DNA of 10,465 nucleotides from Calditrichota bacterium (GTDB lineage Bacteria > Calditrichota > Calditrichia > RBG-13-44-9 > J075): NCBI GenBank assembly GCA_024275555.1, contig JAJRYW010000549.1, forward strand, positions 1 through 10,465, in the 5' to 3' direction. The notes below the pieces were generated by a model that worked only from the letters and a program-made list of their open reading frames with translations, was not told where the DNA came from and ran no database searches. A program made the position numbers and the translations under genes. This document shows, piece by piece, positions 6,191-10,465 of the stretch (within the stretch, counting starts at the first letter, position 1; the number at the start of each line of letters is the position of its first letter).

Positions 6191-6277
6191 ATCCGGGCGT
6201 CTTTCCCCCCGGATGGATTCCTTATTCGCCTCCGTCGAACATTTTGGACTCTGCTGTTTCAACTGAACGGAAACAGC
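6191..6277 (-). repeat. Two hairpins in the nhaA 3' untranslated region
   Basis: ATCCGGG/CCCGGAT (6191-6197 and 6208-6214) form a seven-base stem with a ten-base loop. GCTGTTTC/GAAACAGC (6253-6260 and 6270-6277) form an eight-base stem with a nine-base loop. Together with the terminator they give the nhaA message a structured tail. They could stabilise the 3' end or be a small RNA; nothing identifies a known family. Confidence 0.45.
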
Positions 6278-6311
6278 CGGGTGAAGCGGGACAGGGGCAT
6301 GGTAGAAGCGT

Positions 6312-7481
6312 CTATTTGCTGCTTTTCGCCATTTTCAGCACCAGGTAGCCCACCACCCCGGAGATAAACGACCCCACCAGGATGGCCAGTTTATCGGTAT
6401 ATTGAAAAATACTGTCATCTTCAAACGCCAGCGTGCCAATAAAGAGGCTCATGGTAAACCCGATTCCGGTGAGTATGGATACGCCATATAACTGCACCCA
6501 ATTGCCGTCCTGGGGAAGTTTGGCCAATTTGAGCTTTATAGCCACCCAACTGAAGCCGAACACGCCAATCTGCTTGCCCAGGAATAATCCCAGAATAATA
6601 CCCAGCGGCACCGGGCCGGCCATCTGGCTGAATGATATTTGGGTAATGTTTACTCCCGCATTTACAAAAGCAAACAGCGGCAAAATAAAAAACGCCACCC
6701 AGTAGTGAAGATCATGCTCAATCTGTTTTAGCGGGGAAAAGGTTTGATTGTTCTCGTCTTTGGCGGTCAGGGGAATGGTGAACGCCAGGGCAACCCCGGC
6801 TAATGTGGCATGAACGCCCGATTTGAGTACGCTGACCCATAACACCGCCCCGACAATAAAGTAAGCCGCCTTTCTGGATACGCCGAATTTATTCAGCGCA
6901 ATTAGTACGGCTAAAGCAGCGCCGGCAATAGAAATAGATAACGTGGACAGCTCGGCAGTATAGAACAGGGCAATGATGACAATTGCTCCCAGATCGTCAA
7001 TAATGGCTAAGGCCATTAGAAATATTTTCAGCGAAATCGGCACCCGTTTGCCCAGCAGGGAAAGAATGCCTAACGCAAAAGCAATATCCGTAGCGGTGGG
7101 AATGGCCCAGCCGTTTAAGGCAATCTCGCTGTTGTAGTTAAAGAATATATAGAATGCTGCCGGCACCGCCATTCCGCCGACTGCCGCAATACCCGGCAGG
7201 GCAGCCTGGCTACTCGAGGACAGGTGCCCTTCCAGCGTTTCGCGCTTCACTTCCAGGCCAATCTGCAGGAAAAAAATGGCCATCAAGCCATCGTTCACCC
7301 AATGATAAAGGGATTTATCCAGGTGCAGCGGACCAAGGCGTATCTCCATGGGAATATGCAAAAACGCTTCGTACCAGGGCGAGATAAACGTATTGCTGAA
7401 TATCAGAGCCACAATGGTTGCAAAGATCAACAAGATACCGCTTGAAGATTCCTTTTTGATAAAATCGTCGATGAAATTCAT
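6312..7481 (-). CDS. nhaA: Na+/H+ antiporter NhaA
   Basis: Electrogenic inner-membrane antiporter that expels Na+ or Li+ in exchange for protons, giving salt tolerance and alkaline pH homeostasis. At 389 residues it matches E. coli NhaA (388) almost end to end. Key residues are present: the transport aspartates in AIIDDLGAI (D162, D163), the aspartate in PTATDIAFALG (D132, matching E. coli D133), and the lysine in FLGKQIG (K303, matching K300). Other hallmarks are FFLQIGLEVKRE (70-81), FILPLFAFVNAGV (265-277) and GIGFTMSLFIG (339-349). The frame stays open 96 codons upstream to 7769. I nevertheless place the start at ATG 7481 because the protein then begins like the family and AGGAG (7486-7490) sits four bases before it. 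It is transcribed alone or after the SRPBCC gene 293 bp upstream, and ends at the terminator near 6150. Confidence 0.97.
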   Translation of the reverse strand: MNFIDDFIKKESSSGILLIFATIVALIFSNTFISPWYEAFLHIPMEIRLGPLHLDKSLYHWVNDGLMAIFFLQIGLEVKRETLEGHLSSSSQAALPGIAAVGGMAVPAAFYIFFNYNSEIALNGWAIPTATDIAFALGILSLLGKRVPISLKIFLMALAIIDDLGAIVIIALFYTAELSTLSISIAGAALAVLIALNKFGVSRKAAYFIVGAVLWVSVLKSGVHATLAGVALAFTIPLTAKDENNQTFSPLKQIEHDLHYWVAFFILPLFAFVNAGVNITQISFSQMAGPVPLGIILGLFLGKQIGVFGFSWVAIKLKLAKLPQDGNWVQLYGVSILTGIGFTMSLFIGTLAFEDDSIFQYTDKLAILVGSFISGVVGYLVLKMAKSSK

Positions 7482-7485
7482 AGTT

Positions 7486-7490
7486 CTCCT
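7486..7490 (-). promoter_or_regulatory. Ribosome binding site that sets the nhaA start
   Basis: AGGAG on the minus strand, four bases before ATG 7481. The long open frame upstream makes the start ambiguous; this site together with family length decides for 7481. The 293-bp leader (7482-7774) is AT-rich with several TATATA-like stretches, but no confident -35/-10 pair. Confidence 0.6.
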
Positions 7491-7774
7491 GGTTTTCTGT
7501 GATACATAACTGTAGTGGTGTGCTGCTTTGGCTGCTTTCCACCAAATTTTATATAGCTCCAAACTTACAGCATTTCCGCTATATATGCAAATACTCAGAA
7601 CAGTTTCCGGGAAGGTGGGCAATACAGCTAATTTTATATGCAACTTCCCAAATTGTGTAGGGAAAGATATCGGAAGCAGTATAAAAGTTCGGAATTTAAC
7701 TCCGTGGATGGTCAGCGCGGCCAACAGAACACAGGCAGAATACCGGGGAATTCTTGTCAGCACGGCCAATTACG

Positions 7775-8260
7775 CTATGCTTTTTTCAATCGCTCTCCCG
7801 TTTCCAGGAAATAATTCATGGAGTTTTCCCAGAAGGTCACTGCTTCAAGAAAGGCGTCTTCGGTAAAATTATCGATAAACTCATTCCCTTCCGGAGACAA
7901 CCCCGTATAGGTGTAGGAGATATCCACATAAGAATGATGCCCATCTTTCGGCGTAACGGCAACTTTAAGCAGACAGGTTCTGGAGTTCGGGGTAAACCTG
8001 GCAAATTCCACAATGCGCCTTTGGGAATCATGCCGGACAATTATCCAGACCGTATCCTCTTCGCCTTCGCCGGGGGTGCTGAAAACGGCGCCCTCCTCCA
8101 CCAGCCCGGATTCCGAATAGATCATGCTGTATTGCCATCCGTCAAGCCACTCTGCTTCTCTAACCGGGCAGAGCAGCGGAAATACCGTCTCCGGTTTGGC
8201 GTTGATTGTCTGACGGTACGCCCGGGTTATTCGCCGGGGTCTGAACAACAGGTTTTCCAT
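7775..8260 (-). CDS. SRPBCC-fold (START-like) domain protein
   Basis: A soluble 161-residue protein spanning a single SRPBCC (Bet v 1/START-like helix-grip) domain. The N-terminal pattern is typical: a first strand ITRAYRQTINAKPETVF (11-27), then helix and PLLCPVREAEWLDGW (28-42). This conserved cysteine-and-tryptophan segment recurs in a group of uncharacterised bacterial SRPBCC proteins. Antiparallel strands follow (VFSTPGEGEEDTVWIIV at about 59-75, SYVDISYTYTGLSP near 109-122). A long C-terminal amphipathic helix ends in FWENSMNYFLETGERLKKA (143-161), which would close the hydrophobic pocket. There is no signal peptide or membrane segment. The ligand is unknown; the fold binds lipids, polyketides or other hydrophobic molecules. 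GGAGG at 8270-8274 lies nine bases before the ATG. It is divergent from mtaB and upstream of nhaA on the same strand, but the 293-bp gap makes co-transcription uncertain. Confidence 0.85.
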   Translation of the reverse strand: MENLLFRPRRITRAYRQTINAKPETVFPLLCPVREAEWLDGWQYSMIYSESGLVEEGAVFSTPGEGEEDTVWIIVRHDSQRRIVEFARFTPNSRTCLLKVAVTPKDGHHSYVDISYTYTGLSPEGNEFIDNFTEDAFLEAVTFWENSMNYFLETGERLKKA

Positions 8261-8509
8261 AAGCAGCCGCCTCCGTTTTTGCGATATACAAGAGGTGCAA
8301 AGCTAGCCCGGCAGGCAAAGAAAAACAACTCGAAAAGCGATCAACTTGACGACACAGGGATACAGCGTTCCCAATTATTGATTGGGCATCCTCCTGCCAG
8401 GGGGAGTAAAGGCTATCCTGAGAGCAGTCGAAAGCGGAAAACTCCCTTTCATCTTTTTTTCGTTGCCGCTGAGAGTTATATTTTCCGGTTATTTTGAGGA
8501 ATGGATCGG
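8261..8509. promoter_or_regulatory. Divergent spacer with hairpin
   Basis: This 249-bp gap must hold promoters for both the minus-strand SRPBCC gene and plus-strand mtaB. TATATT at 8477-8482 is a possible -10 for mtaB, though its -35 region is only a T-run. CCCAAT/ATTGGG (8370-8375 and 8381-8386) form a six-base hairpin, and CTATCCTGAGAGCAGTCGAA (8413-8432) resembles the widespread CCTGAGCGCAGTCGAAGG intergenic hairpin repeat in degraded form (recalled, not searched). Confidence 0.4.
8496..8500 (+). promoter_or_regulatory. Ribosome binding site that sets the mtaB start
   Basis: GAGGA abuts the ATG at 8501 directly, leaving no spacer for that codon. It lies nine bases before the in-frame ATG at 8510, which is therefore the likelier start. 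Confidence 0.55.
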
Positions 8510-9796
8510 ATGACCAAAGTTGCTTTTTACACCTTCGGCTGCCGGCTGAACCAGGCCGAGACGGCTATTATGCAGCAGGGATTTGCTTCGCAGCGTTACC
8601 GCGTGGTGGATTACCGGGATAAGCCCGACGTGGTGGTGGTGAACACCTGCACCGTTACCGAGAACGGCGACGCCGATACGCGCCGGCTGGTCAACCGGCT
8701 TCGCCGGATCAATCCGGAAGTTAAAATTGCCCTGGTGGGCTGCCAGGCCCAGGTGCAGAAAGAGCAGCTTCTCTCCCTGCCCAATGTACACTGGGTGGTC
8801 GGCAACGCCCGTAAAATGGAAATTGAGCATATTCTTAGCCGGGAGAACGAGACGCCCCAACTGATCACTCCAACTATTGGCAGGGAGAGCTTTACCATCC
8901 CCTTCACCGGTTTCGATGAGCGGCACAAACGGGCCAACCTGAAAATCCAGGACGGCTGCGACTTTTTCTGCTCCTTCTGCGAGATTCCTTATGCCCGCGG
9001 CCGGGCCCGCAGCCGGGAGTTTGAGGATATTCTGAAAGAAGCCCGGGAACTCAGCGCCGCCGGTCACCACGAACTGGTGCTGACCGGGATCAACATCGGC
9101 ACTTACGGATACAAAGATGTTACGCTGGTGGATGTAATCTCCGCCCTGGAAAAACTGCCGGATTTATGGCGAATCCGCATCTCCTCCATCGAGCCGACCA
9201 CTATTGCCGGCGAGATTGTAGAGCGGATGGCGCAAAAGAGCAAACTCTGCCGCTATCTGCACATCCCCCTCCAATCCGGCAGCGACGCCGTGCTCCGGGC
9301 CATGAATCGCAATTACACCGCCGCGGAATTCGACGAGTTTATCCGCACGGCCGCACGGAGCGTTCCGGAAATCTGCCTGGGTACTGATGTGATTGTGGGA
9401 TTCCCGGGAGAAACGGAAGCCGACTTCGAGGAAACCTACCGGCTTTTGCTGGATTTGCCGTTGGCCTATTTCCACGTGTTCAGCTATTCCGCCCGGGAGC
9501 ACGCCCGCACGGCCCGGATGCCGGAACGGGAGCCGATTCCCCGCGAAATTATCAGCGAGCGCAGCAAACGGCTCCGCGAACTCAGCCTCCGCAAGCGGCA
9601 GGTCTATTACCGGAAGTTTTTAGGGAAAACGGAGCGGGTGCTGTTCGAGCAGCAGAAAGATGGTTCCTGGAACGGCCTGACCGATACTTACATCCGCGTC
9701 AAAGTCGCCTCGGATGCCGACTTATCCAACCGGCTTTTACCGGTCGCGCTGGAAGGGATTGACGGCCAGGCGATGCTGGGCCGCCTGGCAGACTGA
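8510..9796 (+). CDS. mtaB: tRNA t6A37 C2-methylthiotransferase MtaB
   Basis: Radical-SAM methylthiotransferase that converts N6-threonylcarbamoyladenosine at position 37 of ANN-decoding tRNAs to its 2-methylthio form (ms2t6A), stabilising codon pairing. All three domains are visible in the 428 residues. The N-terminal UPF0004 domain has three cluster-binding cysteines, C11 (FGCRLNQAE), C47 (VNTCTVTE) and C78 (LVGCQAQ). The radical-SAM domain has CDFFCSFC (C150, C154, C157) followed by EIPYARGRARSR. The C-terminal TRAM domain lies at about 365-425. LVLTGINIGTYGYK and the short N-terminus beginning TKVAFYTFGCRLNQ fit MtaB better than MiaB or RimO. ATG 8510 is chosen over ATG 8501, which would add MDR, because GAGGA lies right against the earlier codon. 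It stands alone on the plus strand, and its stop is one base from the end of the convergent SulP gene. Confidence 0.95.
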   Translation: MTKVAFYTFGCRLNQAETAIMQQGFASQRYRVVDYRDKPDVVVVNTCTVTENGDADTRRLVNRLRRINPEVKIALVGCQAQVQKEQLLSLPNVHWVVGNARKMEIEHILSRENETPQLITPTIGRESFTIPFTGFDERHKRANLKIQDGCDFFCSFCEIPYARGRARSREFEDILKEARELSAAGHHELVLTGINIGTYGYKDVTLVDVISALEKLPDLWRIRISSIEPTTIAGEIVERMAQKSKLCRYLHIPLQSGSDAVLRAMNRNYTAAEFDEFIRTAARSVPEICLGTDVIVGFPGETEADFEETYRLLLDLPLAYFHVFSYSAREHARTARMPEREPIPREIISERSKRLRELSLRKRQVYYRKFLGKTERVLFEQQKDGSWNGLTDTYIRVKVASDADLSNRLLPVALEGIDGQAMLGRLAD

Positions 9797-9797
9797 T

Positions 9798-10465
9798 TTA
9801 ATCCTGGGGAAGCTGGTACCTGGGCGGGGGACTCCCCTCTCCCCTTTTAATCATCTCCTCTGCTTTGCGGAACGCCTTGCGCGTGGATGTAAGCAACGTT
9901 TCACCGGAATGAAAGATGTTCTTCTCGCCGATCATTTCCACCAGGCCGGAGCGCTCCAGGATTTTTTCCACTTCCCCCTGGGTTCCGCAAATCAGCAGAT
10001 GTTTGCCCTGCTGGATCAGATCATGATAAATACGCTGAAGCGCCATAATTGAAGTAGCGTCCAGGGAATTGGCCCGCTTCAGGCGCAGGATCAGCACTTT
10101 TAACTCCGGGCGGGCGGCCACTTTTTCCAACTCCTCCTCCAACTGATCCATCGCCCCAAAGAAGAGCGAACCCTCCAAATTGACGATGACAATCTCCGGA
10201 TGGCGACTGCGCTCTCCCAGGTGCAACTCACGGAATCCCCTGGCCGGATCGTACTCCAGTTCCGCTAATTGGGGAATCCGAACCCGCTGCAGGAAGAGCG
10301 CCAGGCTTAAGCCCACACCAATATAGATGGCAATATCCAGCGGAAAAACCAGTGCAGTGATAAAGGTAGCCGTCATGGCCAGGGCGTCTCCCCGGGTGGT
10401 ATGAAAGGCCAGTTTTACGTAACCCCAGTCGATCATCGAGGCGGCGATGAGCAGCACAATGCCTG
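9798..10465 (-). CDS. SulP-family anion transporter, C-terminal part (partial)
   Basis: The 3' portion of a gene that runs off the right edge; 221 residues are visible after the first full codon. The first 60 or so are hydrophobic and end in the last SulP membrane helices (DALAMTATFITALVFPLDI, then AIYIGVGLSLALFLQR), which in SLC26/SulP proteins carry sulfate, bicarbonate or other anions across the inner membrane. After a linker comes a cytoplasmic STAS domain (about 90-200) with strand IVIVNLEGSLFFG (91-103), the strand-plus-loop VLILRLKRANSLDATSI (123-139) that corresponds to the phosphorylation or nucleotide loop of anti-sigma antagonists, and a helix ending near FRKAEEMIKRG. A short proline-rich tail closes the protein. 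GTG 10457 is not the real start because the frame continues upstream in mid-membrane domain. The substrate cannot be told from this part. Confidence 0.92.
   Translation of the reverse strand, partial: GIVLLIAASMIDWGYVKLAFHTTRGDALAMTATFITALVFPLDIAIYIGVGLSLALFLQRVRIPQLAELEYDPARGFRELHLGERSRHPEIVIVNLEGSLFFGAMDQLEEELEKVAARPELKVLILRLKRANSLDATSIMALQRIYHDLIQQGKHLLICGTQGEVEKILERSGLVEMIGEKNIFHSGETLLTSTRKAFRKAEEMIKRGEGSPPPRYQLPQD

Larger units (their letters stand above)
5475..6311. other. 837-bp region without a recognisable gene
   Basis: No frame of useful length on either strand resembles a protein family. The short open frames within 5644-5972 overlap on both strands and have no good ribosome site. 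Contents seen: the untranslated leader of the minus-strand transporter, an operator-like palindrome (5620-5639), a repeat-like segment with AACCGGGA repeats (6004-6035), a GGAAGGTGC-type motif (6065-6081), a strong bidirectional terminator (6131-6165), and two hairpins (6191-6214 and 6253-6277) in the nhaA 3' untranslated region. TTGACA at 6094-6099 has no matching -10 box at normal spacing. A small RNA or a decayed gene in 5640-5990 cannot be excluded. Confidence 0.5.

Noticed and set aside
7754..8497. 247-codon open frame on the plus strand across the SRPBCC gene
   Set aside because: The opposite strand encodes a coherent SRPBCC domain with a good ribosome site. This frame gives a basic, domain-free product.
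8501..8509. ATG 8501 as the mtaB start
   Set aside because: The GAGGA motif touches this codon with no spacer, while ATG 8510 has a normal nine-base spacing and gives the usual MtaB N-terminus.
8489..9070. 193-codon open frame on the minus strand inside mtaB
   Set aside because: Opposite the conserved UPF0004 and radical-SAM domains; no family resemblance.

Overview
The window is a stretch of bacterial chromosome of moderate GC. It holds eight protein genes, most apparently transcribed singly, separated by intergenic spaces unusually rich in palindromes and short repeats. No phage, plasmid, rRNA, tRNA, CRISPR or transposase gene is visible. The gene families (MtaB, DhnA-type aldolase, NhaA, MscS, SulP) are widespread and do not fix the taxon. 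The intergenic repeats (tandem ATTAAAG and CGTTACT heptamers, the CCGGGCTTAAGCCCGG palindrome, hairpins with AGA/TCT loops) remind me of environmental FCB-type genomes such as Calditrichota or KSB1. That is an impression only, not a demonstrated assignment.

Layout, left to right. Bases 1-459 have no gene but carry a 170-bp composite palindromic element (100-269) and a heptamer repeat cluster. An atypical SDR (460-1392) is bounded on both sides by the same kind of heptamer cluster, and the downstream cluster supplies its stop codon. An MscS-type channel (1515-2681) and a class I fructose-bisphosphate aldolase close to E. coli FbaB (2799-3848) follow on the plus strand. A 564-bp space (3849-4412) holds a candidate terminator and a mirror-symmetric array of hairpins. 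On the minus strand lie an ArsB/NhaD-like ion transporter (4413-5474), an 837-bp non-coding space with a perfect 20-bp operator-like palindrome and a strong bidirectional terminator, then nhaA (6312-7481) and an SRPBCC-fold protein (7775-8260). A divergent spacer leads to the plus-strand tRNA-modifying enzyme gene mtaB (8510-9796). It converges with one base to spare on the 3' end of a SulP-type anion transporter that runs off the right edge.

Function. Four of the eight genes are membrane proteins for ion flux or osmotic balance (MscS, the ArsB/NhaD-superfamily permease, NhaA, SulP). A shared salt or pH homeostasis theme is possible, but spacing and mixed strands argue against one operon. Aldolase and MtaB are housekeeping functions. 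I found no convincing new multi-gene system. The points most worth checking are the repeat elements, the orphan operator-like palindrome, and the untranslated regions around nhaA.
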